NCBI GenBank assembly: GCA_902805475.1
Contig: CADCSX010000010.1
Location: 124,001-188,000 of the forward strand
Origin: Entonaema liquescens
Lineage: Eukaryota; Ascomycota; Sordariomycetes; Xylariales; Xylariaceae
DNA: 64,000 bases
Direction: 5' to 3'
Within the stretch, counting starts at the first letter, position 1. Each line of letters begins with the position of its first letter. The translations under genes and the position numbers were made by a program. Positions 20,283 through 31,828 of the stretch are shown in pieces. The notes under the pieces are model-generated. The model worked only from the letters and a program-made list of their open reading frames with translations, was not told where the DNA came from and did no database searches.

Positions 20283-21938
20283 ATGGCATCTCGTACGAAA
20301 AGAGAATTGCGAACACGGAGCGGTTGCCGGAAGTGTCGAGGTGAGATGCCACCCTCCTCATTGTTCCTCTAACCAGAAGCCCTGACATGCTGTCCCAGAG
20401 CGACGAGTTAAGTGCCCAGAGCAGCGCCCCATATGTGGACATTGTAAACGCCTGGGTTTTACTTGTCGGTATGAAATCAAGTTGAACTGGCAACATGTTG
20501 TCTTGCTTGAGTGTGATGACCATATTCCACGAGGACTACCTGAAGACCTCTTGGTCTCTATTCAAAGCTGGATGTTCCTAAATACGAGCCTGGCCGACTT
20601 CGACTTAGATACTTCTCAAGCAAAACTCGAGGAAAAGATAGAGTCTTTTTCGAACCAGGCCGAGGATCACCGGCCCGACTTAGACGTATCCGCACCATAC
20701 CCTCACTACGTGTCTCCATTCCGTATGGGGGAAGCTGAGGGTTACCTCTGGAGCTACTTTCATAACTGTATGACTCCACAGATCGTCATAGACCCTAGTT
20801 TCAACCCGTATAGGGATATTATTCTACGGATGGCAACTTATTCCCAAGACGGGTCTCTATTCCATTGCGTGCTAGCTGCGGCTGCGAACCAGCTACAAAG
20901 TACTGGCCGCAGCGAATACGAAAATGTTATGTGGCTTCATAGGGCTAAGGCACTACGCCTACTAAGGGCCTCCATTAACCAACTGACTTTGGGAACTCAC
21001 GACACAAGCTATGATACCTCTAAAGATCAGGTAATTGCGTCGACTATCATGTTAACCTTCTTCGAGGTAAGTATAAAGTTTCCACGATAAGTCAGCAACA
21101 CTTATACCATACTAATCAACTGGGAAAGATTTCAAAGGACTGTTCCGATTCATGGACTGTACACGCCGACTTTGCGCGTAGCTTTCTGTCTTCTCGTCTA
21201 AAAGAGCGCGATAGTCTAAATGCAGAACAAGAGGCCCTCCTTTATTTTGCTGTTACCTACTTCGTATCGCATGATATCCTAGCGGCAACTGGGGGCACAC
21301 TTATGGAGGCAACCGAGATGGTCACTGGAATGTGCAGATCAGTGGACAAGTCAACTATCCTAGCACTCACTGGTTGTTCAAGAGATTTACTCATCCTAAT
21401 ATCCGAGATAAACCAGATGAGTTCTCTAGTCGGAGAATCAGGTCGGAAACAGCTTCCGCCCATAATACAGCAACGCCGGGACAATGTCGAAAGACTTCTC
21501 CATCAATTACACCAAGATGTTCCCGAAGAACTTGCTTCATTCCAATCCGAGTTTTCTATTGTCGCCGAAGTGAAACGATTAGCAGCTATGTTGTATCTGT
21601 ATTCTAGAATCGATGGCGCCGGGCCACAGGAACCTCACGTGGTCCGAGTGACATCGCAGATTCTGGTCCTTATTCCCCGAATTTCCCTCCGCACTCACAC
21701 AGGCCTTTGGCCTCTATTCATAGTAGCTACATTAGGTATCCGCCCGGAATGTGATGAAGATAGGAAGCTACTTCTGAGCCGACTCGCTGCACTTCAACAA
21801 ACAAGACAACTAGCGAGCGTCAAAAAGGCCAGGTTAATTATTGAAGACGTATGGAAATCACGAGACCTTCGGCCTAATGATTCGCAAGGGTGGAGTATTC
21901 TACAGGGGAGAAGACACGGGGCTATTAGCTTAGCATGA
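20283..21938 (+). CDS. Zn2Cys6 (Gal4-type) transcription factor with fungal-specific regulatory domain
   Basis: Three exons: 20283-20340, 20399-21066 and 21129-21938, encoding 511 aa. The binuclear zinc cluster is at residues 15-42, with cysteines at 15, 18, 25, 32, 35 and 42 (CRKCRERRVKCPEQRPICGH continues to the last Cys). The first intron splits a codon just after the second cysteine, a common position in these genes. The rest is helical and fits the Fungal_trans_2 type: LHRAKALRLLRASI, IASTIMLTFFEISKDCS, a C-terminal IEDVWKSRDLR segment and an end of GAISLA. It probably regulates the flanking oxidase, permease and 5-oxoprolinase genes; this is inferred from its central position only. The stop lies just 134 bases from the 3' end of the convergent permease gene. 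Confidence 0.88.
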
Positions 21939-22072
21939 TCTATTGCTATATGATCGCATACTACAAGACAGCACTCTTACACGATCCGATGATCCTGTCC
22001 ATCTTTCATTACGAACGTGCCTCTGATCTCGACAGTAACCCCTCAGCCTCAACCCAATACTACCAGAAAAGT

Positions 22073-23825
22073 TTAGGTGGTGTAACGGAACTCGTGCTGT
22101 CTCTTATCTGTTATGTCGACAAACCCCTCGACGGTACCCTCGTGGACCTCCTCTGGCTTACCATACTTACGGTCTCTGCGCCTGTTCTCCCAAGATCCAA
22201 CAAACCAGTACGCCATAAGAATCAACATGCAGGCACAGTAGCTGACTAGCATAGCTATTACGCTGGTAGTGTACTTGGGGGCCTCATTGCTTCTAAAAGT
22301 TTGAGGACCAATAAGGTTACCCGCCGCATATCCGATAGTTGCAAGACTATACGTCACAGCTTTCTTTGTCACTAAAATCCAAATATTAGCATTTGCATCT
22401 GAATTTTAGGGTATGTTCAGGATTGATCACTTACTACCAGCCGTGTTTGCTTGAATAAGGGATATAGCAACGACGTAGGGAGCTATAATTGTCAGTCCAG
22501 TATGCTCTACAGGAATATGACAAGTGCTGAACTTACGCCAGTAAAAATACATGAAATAGAGCCCTACCATTTGGCCAGGGATGTTTGTTCGTGGTAACCC
22601 ATATACTAAAGCGGTTCCAAAGATGGGGAGTAGCAAGGCCAAAGCCGCAGTTAGGGCTCGCCGATTGTGCCACTTCGCAGCAAGATACGAGAAGCCCCAA
22701 GCGCCACCCGTAGCCAAGACGCCGAAAGGCATTGTTAACAGACTAGAAACTAAGGGGCTGTAACCCAAGTTGTTGATGATGATCGATCCGAAGGCTTGAA
22801 GACCACCATTAGGGATGTTGATGACAATGTTGAAGAGAACGATGAGCCAGACTTTAACATCGATAAGAGCTTCCCAAACTTGATCCCACTTCCAAACCCT
22901 GTTGGCAATACCGGTCCTATTCGCAGCCAACCGCTGTGTGGCGTGATACCTCTGCTCTGGAGTGAGGAAGAACGCATTCATGGGGCTGTCTGGCAGGACA
23001 AACCACAAGAAAAGCGAATATATTACGTTGATGGAGCCAGTGAGGAGATAAAGGTACTGCCATTTACGTAACGGGGCATCGTCGGGGATATACCCAATAA
23101 CCCAAGCGAAAAAGCCGTTGAAGATTGACGAGAAGTATGCAAAGATAACTAAAAAATCAGAAACATTGGCTGTCTTGGAAGGACTCAATACTTACTTCCG
23201 TTCCTTGGAGGCTGCTCCTCCTTTTTGTAGAAGGACGCCACGAGCACCGTAAAGCAAGGAGTTGAAACCGCTTCGAGGAATCCTAACAGGAAGCGCAAGC
23301 CCATGAATCCAGACCACGACCTGCACGGCGCATACATGAGGGTGCAGATCGACCAAAGGAGGGAACCGGCCGCCAGCAGTTTTCCAGCGGGAACTCGTTG
23401 GATTAGGAAGGACGTCACCAACAAGCCAACAAGTGTACCCAATGGTAAAATGCTACCCAGCCAACTGTATTGCTGGCCTACCATACCATTGTCCTTTTGA
23501 AACCCGTATAAGGAAGCGGTTCCTATTTCCACTTTATCGACTGCCGAGAGGGTTGCACAGAATACTAGCTATAGGAGATAATGTCAACAGAGTATTTCAG
23601 GAGAATCCCCATCCAAATAAGACATACCAATGGAATCATCCAAGCATCAATCTTCTTCACGATCTTCTTCTCCTGCTCAGGAGTCATAGGCCCGAACTCC
23701 TCATGGTTAGCCAGATACTTGGCTGCTTCATCCAAAGCTCGGTCGTCAACTGTTTTCGTAGTTTCTCCAACTATAGCTGAGGTGACCGGCTGGACCGAGT
23801 CGTCCCTCTTAAAGTCTAGAGACAT
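22073..23825 (-). CDS. MFS transporter, allantoate permease (Dal5) / anion:cation symporter type
   Basis: Five exons on the minus strand: 23628-23825, 23196-23568, 22537-23148, 22435-22482 and 22073-22371, giving 509 aa. Junctions were chosen by frame and family motifs. The fourth exon is 48 bases, and the 54-base intron before it has an ACTGAC branch site. About 12 membrane segments are expected. Family signs are the start IDAWMIPLLVFCATLSAVDK, QQYSWLGSILPLGTLVG, GFLEAVSTPCFTVLV and FYKKEEQPPRNG. Later come IPDDAPLRKWQYLYLLTGSI and SLIQANTAGMTKKAVTYS. These are hallmarks of fungal ACS-family permeases for nicotinate, allantoate, ureidosuccinate or related organic anions. The substrate is not predictable, but its position beside a 5-oxoprolinase makes a cyclic amide or amino-acid derivative plausible. 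Confidence 0.9.
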
Positions 23826-24766
23826 TGTATCGAGAAATGAGTAGAGTTGAATTTGGCAATACTAATAAGGCGAATGACAAAAGCTGCAGATGTCTAATGC
23901 ATCTCCACTCCAAAAAAATCCAATTCATTTCCAGGGCTTTATAGACGAGATGTGTCTACGACTCCTCTCTACTCCTCCCTACGGCACTTGGAGCTTATCA
24001 AGCCAGGATTGGTGTCGCCAACCTTCAGATAGGCTCTAGACTTGAGCTATCGACTCCTTGTACGACTCCTTGTACGACTCCACATCTTTATCATGGCTTC
24101 GTGGGTGTTGTTGCTATCAACCATCTATAATCTACAGTACTAAAAATGTAACCCCCTGTCTATATTCGTCGGGATGGACTAGCTCATATCTATATCATTC
24201 TATCTTGAAATCGCCCTAGCTTTGTTCTATCCGCCAGTAAGGTATTATCAATGGGGTAACATTTCGGGATAATTCGACAATGATGATTGGTTAACCCCAT
24301 ATCGGAAATGATCCATCACTCGAACTAAGAAATAGAGAGGAAGCTCGAATCGACGAGCATCTGTCTCCGAAGTTTAGTGTCAACTATTTGCGCCACACTG
24401 TGTTTACACCAATAGAGGAACCATCCGTCAGATTGGAGTCTGGTCCACCAACTAGTTGGGGTTCCCATGAAGTTAACATGGAGATCGTTGATAATCGCAA
24501 AGCAACCGATCAATGTTCCCCAAAGTCACAATAATGCATAGTCCAGCTAAAACTCATCAGCTGATATGTCAACAACTGGGAGGCAATTCGAAACGACGGT
24601 ATAAGTTATCGGAGCCCTATTGCCGAACGTCAACTCGCTTCCGGTGCCGGACCATATCTGATTCCTCATCATGGTGTAGTTATATATCAATCTGGGCTCC
24701 CTCGAGTCTGTTAGTATCTATGCATTCATCGCAAAGAGTTTCTTGTCACTCTCAGATATAGCCAAG
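23826..24766. promoter_or_regulatory. Divergent promoter between MFS permease and 5-oxoprolinase
   Basis: 940 bases without a gene. It holds an inverted pair CGG-AGCCCTATTG-CCG at 24610-24625, 142 bases before the oxoprolinase ATG. A 10-base spacer is the geometry used by Put3-type proline regulators. A direct CGG repeat with the same spacing starts just upstream. Pattern-based only. Confidence 0.4.
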
Positions 24767-27700
24767 ATGGCCGTTGGATCAATCCCTGCAGCAGTCCAGC
24801 CCAAAAGCGTCAAATTTGCCATCGGTTAGTTAAACCATGCCTCTTCTATGGCTTATAGCTAATTTCCCCATAAGATAGAGGCGGCACATTCACAGACGTC
24901 TTCGCTGCTGTACCAGGGAGGGAAGACATAGTACTTAAACTATTGTCTGTTGATCCTAGTAGTTACGATGATGCGCCAGCAGAAGGTATCCGTCGGGTCC
25001 TCGAGACTATCTCAGGCAAGCCGATCCCCAGAGGGGCACCGATTCCTAAGGGTTTGATTCATTCTATACGAATGGGGACAACAGTCGCTACTAATGGTAA
25101 GCCTTTAGATCACGTTATATATATATATTCAAGATACTCATTTACTATAGCGCTGCTGGAACGGAAAGGAACGAGACATGCATTTGTTGTCAACCAAGGC
25201 TTTGGTGATCTTTTAGAAATTGGGTATCAATCGAGACCGAAGCTATTTGAGCTCGGTATAAAAAAGCCGGAGCTGCTCTACGAAACAGTAGTCGAAGTAT
25301 CTGAGCGCATCACAGTCGAAGAATTCGACGAAGATGTTACAAGAGATAGTCGCCCACCCTTACAAGAGGTCCCTGGTGTCCTTGTAAAGGGCATCACCGG
25401 TGATATCTTGCGGATCATCCGCCCCTTAAACGAGACAGAAGTAAGGGAAAAGCTAGCCAAGATTAAGAGCGAGGGCATAGAGACACTTGCTATCTGCTTA
25501 GCGCACTCATATCTATACCCGAACCACGAAAACCGTATCGCAGAAATTGCTAAGGAGATGGGATTCACTCACATCTCGACGTCGTCTTCGGTCGGCGCGA
25601 ACATGATCAAGATGATCTCGCGCGGTAGCTCTGCTTCTGCCGACGCCTATCTCACACCAGAGATCGTCCGCTACGTATCCGGCTTCGCAAAGGTCTTCGC
25701 CGATAGCAATCTCGATGGTGTCTCATGTGAGTTTATGCAATCAGACGGCGGGCTGGTAAGCCACAAGAATTTCAACGGCTTAAAGGGCATTCTCAGTGGG
25801 CCTGCGGGAGGTGTAGTTGGTCACGCCAGGACGTCCTTTGATGGAGCCTCTCCTATCGTCGGTTTCGATATGGGCGGTACGAGTACGGATGTCTCCCGCT
25901 ATGGAGGCTCTTTCGAGCATGTCTTCGAAACGACGACTGCTGGTGTCTCTATCCAATCTCCACAGCTCGATATCAACACAGTCGCTGCTGGTGGCGGTTC
26001 AATGCTATTCTGGAGGGATGGGCTCTTCAAAGTTGGACCCGATAGCGCGGGTGCTCACCCGGGTCCAGCCTCGTATCGAAAAGGGGGGCCACTTACGGTA
26101 TGCCATGGCTCACTCTATAATACTCTTCTATCTTCAAGTAGTACTATTATGGCCCATACACTGTCTTGCCAAACAGTCGGACACGCTCAATTCGTTTGAA
26201 TACCTTGATAAAAAAGATAATGGCTAACAAGACAATTTCCCTTAGGTTACTGACGCAAATCTATTCCTTGGTCGACTAATACCCGATTATTTCCCTAAGA
26301 TCTTTGGTCCTAGCGAGAATCTTCCACTGGACATCGACATTGTGGTGCAGAAGTTTGAGGAGCTCACAGCACAAATTAATGCTGACACTGGACGTTCGAT
26401 GACTCCTCTTGAGGTTGCGCACGGCTTCATCGACGTGGCGAATGAGTCGATGAGTCGTCCCATTCGGGCGCTTACAGAGGCGAAAGGCTTCGAAACACAA
26501 CAACACGCGCTTGCGACTTTTGGTGGCGCTGGCGGTCAACATGCTTGTGAAATCGCAAAGAAGCTTGGTATCAAAAAGATTGTGATCCACAAATATTCGA
26601 GCATTCTCTCAGCATATGGTATGGCACTAGCGGAAGTCGTTCAGGAGGCTCAAGAACCGAGCTCTGAGATTCTGTCCGAAGAATCTCTGAGTCGGCTGAT
26701 GGTTCGGATGCAGGATCTCAAAGCAAAAGTCACCGAGGGACTTCTAGCTCAAGGGATTCAAGAGGCGGCTATTGAACATGAACAGTACCTAAATTTGAGG
26801 TATCAAGGCACGGATACTAATTTCATGATATTAGCCCCTGTTGATGGGGACTGGAGGTCGGCGCTCGAAAAGGAACATTTGAGAGAGCTGTCATTTGTCT
26901 TTCCCCGGGATAAGAAAGTCCATGTTGATGATGTACGAGTACGTGGTGTGGGAAAGAGCACTGAAGTCAGCCATGACAACTCGAAACTGGTGAAAGAATT
27001 GAAGTCCAACTTCTCGGAAGTCAAAGAGGGGGAAGATAGAATAGTAAGTTCGCTAGACGATGCTGGTTTATATGTCGCTAACATGTCGTAGACACAAGCC
27101 TACTTTGCAGAAGGTGGACTACAGCCGACGAAAGTCTTCCGACTCAACGCGATAGCACCGGGAAGCATTGTAGCTGGCCCAGCAATAATCATCGACAACA
27201 CCCAGACCATCGTGGTTGTTCCAGGGTCCCAGGCACGGGTTCTGACTTCTCACGTTGTCATAAACCTAGTCGAGGAGAAACCACAGCAATCCCAAGAACA
27301 AGAGCTAGTAGTCGACCCCATTAAGCTTAGTATCTTCGGCCACCGGTTCATGAGTATAGCAGAGCAAATGGGAAGGGCTCTCCAGAAGACTAGCGTTTCA
27401 ATCAACATCAAAGAACGGCTGGATTTTTCGTGCGCCATCTTCAGTCCAGATGGCCAGCTCGTTGCTAATGCTCCTCACGTTCCTGTCCACCTGGGCAGTA
27501 TGTCGTATGCCGTTAAATATCAGCATAACCTTCACAAAGGAAACCTACGCCCTGGGGATGTGCTGGTCACCAATCATCCGGAGGCTGGCGGAACTCATCT
27601 TCCAGGTAAGACTTATGTCACAATAAATTTTGAAATCATTCTAATAAGGCCTAGATATCACCGTTATTACACCTGTATTCGATACGGATAGAGAGACGAT

Positions 27701-29289
27701 TTGCTTTTACACAGCCTCCCGTGGTCACCATCTCGATATCGGCGGCTACCGGGGAAATTCCATGCCACCGTAAGTGCATTCATACTCAATCGATCACAGG
27801 CGTGGTATTAACAGTTAGCTAGTGACTCGACTGAACTATGGCAGGAAGGCGCTGCTATCAAGTCTTTCTTCTTGGTCCGTGACAACCATTTTGACGAGGA
27901 TGGAATCGTCAAGATTCTCCTCGAGCCCGGCAAATACCCCAATTCTAGCGGCTCGAGACGCTTGCCTGACAACTTGTGAGTTTCCTTATATTTTGATATA
28001 TGCAGGCTTCGGGCTACTGAGGTAGACATGGTTATACTCGCGATATTATGGATTGTATTAACGTAAAGCTAACACATTGCTCTAGGTCGGACCTCAAGGC
28101 ACAAGTAGCTGCAAACACCAAGGGAAGTAACCTTATCAAGGCTCTGATGGAAGAATATGGCAAACAGACTGTCCACTTCTATATGACCAAGATCCAAGAG
28201 AACGCCGAGGTATCTGTTCGTAATTATCTGAAGTCTGCCTACAAGCGATACGGGTCAAAGCCACTTAAGGCGAAGCAATTCTTAGATAACGGATCTATGA
28301 TGAAAGTTTCCATAACAATCGACGAGAGTGGATTCGGTACTTTTGACTTCACGGGCACGTCCTGTGAGATGTTATCGAATATGAACGCTCCGCCGGCGAT
28401 TACCTACTCAGCACTAATCTACACTCTTCGACTCCTAATCGGTTCGGATATCCCTCTGAACCAGGGATGCCTCGCACCCACCAAAGTCATCCTCCCTAAG
28501 AACTGCTTCCTAAACCCCTCGTCCGGACCAGCCGTCTGTTGCGGAAACACCCTGACATCCCAACGCCTAGTGGACCTCCTCCTCAACGCCTTCCGCGCGG
28601 CATCCGGATCGCAGGGCTGCATGAACTGCTTCGGCTTCTTCGGCAACTGCCGCGACGACTCGGGCGCGGGCGCAGCGCCGCAGTCCGGCTTCGGGTTCAG
28701 CTACGGGGAGACGATATGCGGCGGCGAGGGCGCGGGGCCGACCTGGCACGGCGCGTCGGCCGTCCAGATCCACATGACGAACACGCGCACGACCGACGTC
28801 GAGATCATCGAGAAGCGCTACCCCGTTCTCGTGCGCGAGTTTTCGATCCGTAAGGGCAGCGGCGGCCGGGGGAAATTTACCGGTGGGTGTGGGATCGTCC
28901 GCGACTGGGAGTGTAGACACCCGCTCACGTTCGGCCTGATCACGGAGCGTAGGGTTCATCGGCCGTATGCGATGATGGGTGGCGAGCCGGGAGCGTGCGG
29001 TGCGAATTACTGGGTGCAGAGGCTAGAGGATGGGGGCGAACGGTGGGTGAATATTGGGTCGAGGGGACAGGTTGATATGAAGGAGGGGGATCGGTGTGTT
29101 ATTCATACTCCTGGAGGTGGTGGTTGGGGTGTGCCGGAGGGTATTGAGGAGGATGACGATTATGAGTTTGATGGACGTTTTGCTGTGTTTAACGGCGTCA
29201 ACGGGACAAATGGGGAGGCCAAGACTGTCTATCCGAGAGCGGCGGGAAGCTTTCATACATTTGCAGCAGCTCAGGAGGCGTCGTCCTAA
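24767..29289 (+). CDS. 5-oxoprolinase (ATP-hydrolysing), HyuA-HyuB fusion
   Basis: Eight exons: 24767-24824, 24875-25096, 25151-26097, 26246-27043, 27092-27605, 27655-27769, 27823-27975 and 28086-29289; 1336 aa. The enzyme opens 5-oxo-L-proline to glutamate using ATP; relatives act on N-methylhydantoin and similar rings. The hydantoinase A half starts with FAIDRGGTFTDVFA, SIRMGTTVATNALLERKG and FDMGGTSTDVSRYGG, and includes GAHPGPASYRKGGPLTVTDA. The hydantoinase B half starts near LSIFGHRFMSIAEQMG and includes NHPEAGGTHLPDITVITPVF, GNSMPPDSTELWQEGAAI and HMTNTRTTDVEIIEKRYPV. The eukaryotic OPLAH-like opening and the fused architecture favour 5-oxoprolinase over bacterial-type hydantoinase. 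Exons 6-8 are GC-rich. Every intron keeps a family motif intact. Divergent to the permease; convergent with a methyltransferase 200 bases downstream. Confidence 0.92.
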
Positions 29290-29491
29290 TATCTAAATTG
29301 TATATGATCATTTAGATTCTCATAGTTAGAATTGGATATGAAGCGTCATAGTATCTTGTTCCCTTGCATTGATGTCTTAGGAAAATACTGGGGTGATAAT
29401 CCCTCTATCGATCTATCAAGTGTCTATCAATCTATAGCTCTATATCTAAGGGCTCAATCGAAGGGTAAAGCAGAAACAAAAATAATCAATA

Positions 29492-30612
29492 TTACTGCCT
29501 TCCAAAAACAGCCCACCAGCATTCTATTCCCGAATCCTCACCGTCCTCGTCCCAATCGTCTTGGCCAACTAAGGTGTGTTGCTCCAACGCGCTTAATCCG
29601 GACATAATCATAATGGACAGGAACTTAGCCGCCAGCTTCTTGGTTGTCAGGTCTCTTTGAGGGACCATTACTATAGCCCTAGCGTCTTTGTCTCGAGATA
29701 GATGCGCAACTATCGCCGACGATAGGAGCTCTGGGTGGTCATCGTCGTAAAGAGGGTCTGCAGCGAGAACGATCTACATGGGGTTAGTCGAGGGGGGCAG
29801 TGTATAAAGTGCTATATACACTTACTTTGAACTGGTTCTTGGAGTCGAATCGCTCTGCGTTTCCGTCATAGGAGCCCCAAGTTAAAACACCCGAATCAAC
29901 CTTTCCTCCTAGAGCCTCGATAGTGGATCGATTCCTCTCAATGTTGTGAGTAAGGTTCGGTACAATGGCTGGGAGATCAGTCAAGACCACATTGGTCTGC
30001 CAGATAGCAGCAGCAGCCATTCCCAAGAGCCCTGTGCCAGAGCCTAATTCGAGAACGTCTGGGCATTCATTTGATTGTCCCAAGCTGAATATATGGGAGA
30101 GGGATTCTTTCGCAATGCCGCCTAGGGACTGTGCAAGCAGATAAGAAGATCCCCACGTTTTTAAGCCGAGGGAGTCGCCGGTTATGGGAGGCTCCCGAAT
30201 GACCAGCTCGAAAGGAGACGAGGCCTGGCTTTCAAGAGGCCACCTGCGCGTGATCTCACCCATCCCGGCTCTGCCGCAGCGTTCGGCAAGACGCCGGCTT
30301 GCCTCATCCCACACCGCTTCCTTCTCATCTTCGTCCTGAATCCACGCGAGGCTACTCTTGATTATGCTAGATAGATAGGCAGCAACCTCGCGACGGAGCT
30401 GGGCGGCATTTTGGTAGGTCTCTAATATGAGCTTGCGAGAAGTACCGGGATTCCAGATCGGAGGTTCGACCTAGTTTCGAGTGAGTTCCCACTAGTCTCT
30501 TTAAGATATCGCCACTTGTCAGTTTTACCTGAAGCTGTTTGAGAGCTGTCAGAAGTTCCTCGGACGAGGGTTTCTGCCAGGTCTGGGGGAAGTCTGCTAC
30601 GCAGATAGACAT
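29492..30612 (-). CDS. Methyltransf_16-family protein lysine methyltransferase, EFM2-like
   Basis: Three exons on the minus strand: 30529-30612, 29826-30470 and 29492-29773, encoding 336 aa. The last exon continues past a 52-base intron and carries the catalytic IVLAADPLYDDDHPELLSSA segment, so the gene is longer than its largest open frame. The SAM-binding motif DVLELGSGTGLLGMAAAAIW is at about 166-185, followed by VVLTDLPAIVPNLTHNI. The DPLY motif takes the place of the DxxY motif of seven-beta-strand lysine methyltransferases. An N-terminal helical extension of about 130 residues resembles that of yeast Efm2 (which methylates elongation factors) more than short METTL21 proteins; the substrate is inferred. 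The protein ends CWWAVFGRQ. Confidence 0.82.
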
Positions 30613-31828
30613 TCTATTCTATTCTATTAATCGCAGGGAGGGTATTGTCTATGAGAATCTAGAAAGCATAAGGAGAGAAAAGACTGGGTAAACGGTAAGA
30701 GTAAAAATCTAAGGGAATGACTCGGTCTTGTCACCTGAAGAAAGACATTATGATGGTACTATGGAGATGATTAGTTGACATGGTCTATAAGATTTCTATC
30801 ATCTAGAGGAAATAATTAAAAGATGAGTGAAATTTCGACGTTGTATTGGGTGATGACATGGAATGGATGAGTCTAGCCAGGCCACGCCTACGATAACATA
30901 ATTACCAATTAGGGAACAAACGGGGCTCTTCTAGTCAAGCCCTCCATTAGAAAGGGAAAGAGAAATAGAAAAAAAAAAAAAGATAAGCCAGGTCTGGACC
31001 CCTAGAATTATTACAGCCAATAAGGTTGAATGCATCTTCTCACGAGTCAAAAAAAGGTCTAAAGCTTAAAACGGATTTAGTTTACATGAGGGTGAGGAGG
31101 ATACCTAGATACATAGGTAGGTACTTAGGTACAATACGTACCTCTGCCTAGCTTTATCGATAAGCCCACCATAATTTTGCTATGACTCGAAAAAAAGCAA
31201 CAGCCCCAAATTCATTCCTGAATCTTTCTTCCTCAAGCATCGCCCTCACCAACGCTGCGTTTCTGAGCTACATACGGAGAAGCTGCGCAAGCCGCCTCTC
31301 ATCGGTCCTGTTCTCTCCGGAGTTCGGAATCGATGTCTTACCGCTCATGAGAAATTCGGAGTATTCTTCATCACCACCTCGTCGCCTGCCTAGCTTGCGG
31401 GATTGACAGGTCTGCCCGCGAGGGTCTGGCGTGATGGTTTTACACGTCTGCAAGACTGGCATCAGAGACGCAGGGCCCTTCGCCCCGTGTATATCCGTAA
31501 GGAGAAGACGGGGGAGTTGTGGTTCCTATGGGAGAGCCGTTGCGGAGATTGTGTGTGAGAACACTTGAGTGCGATACGCAGCGTGGGTTTCGTCTGTTCT
31601 CCTTTTCGGGGGAGGACAGGCGCCTACAATTCGATTCCGATTACTCTGGTGAGGGCGATGCTTCACTCTTTTTTCTTTCAAGGTCAGTCTTTTACTAATT
31701 CCATCTCGCATTCCCCCCTAAAGTTAAGGATACTACTAACGATGCATATTGTCGCCGAGATATAATCTCAACAACAAACTTGGGAAGGACTTGCAGCTAT
31801 TCATTTACGTCTATTCTAAAACAATGCT
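30613..31828. other. Intergenic region with an unresolved coding-like patch
   Basis: 1.2 kb. Positions 31180-31660 are GC-richer than the surroundings and several frames on both strands stay open for 60-75 codons, but none shows a recognised family and a stop interrupts the most coding-like minus-strand frame. No gene is called. Confidence 0.4.

Noticed and set aside
21935..22249. 104-codon plus-strand frame after the Zn2Cys6 gene
   Set aside because: Overlaps the 3' exon of the MFS permease on the other strand and has no features of its own.
22507..22536. 30-base intron in the MFS gene that would also keep the frame
   Set aside because: Too short for splicing; the 54-base intron 22483-22536 has a branch site and restores the family sequence.
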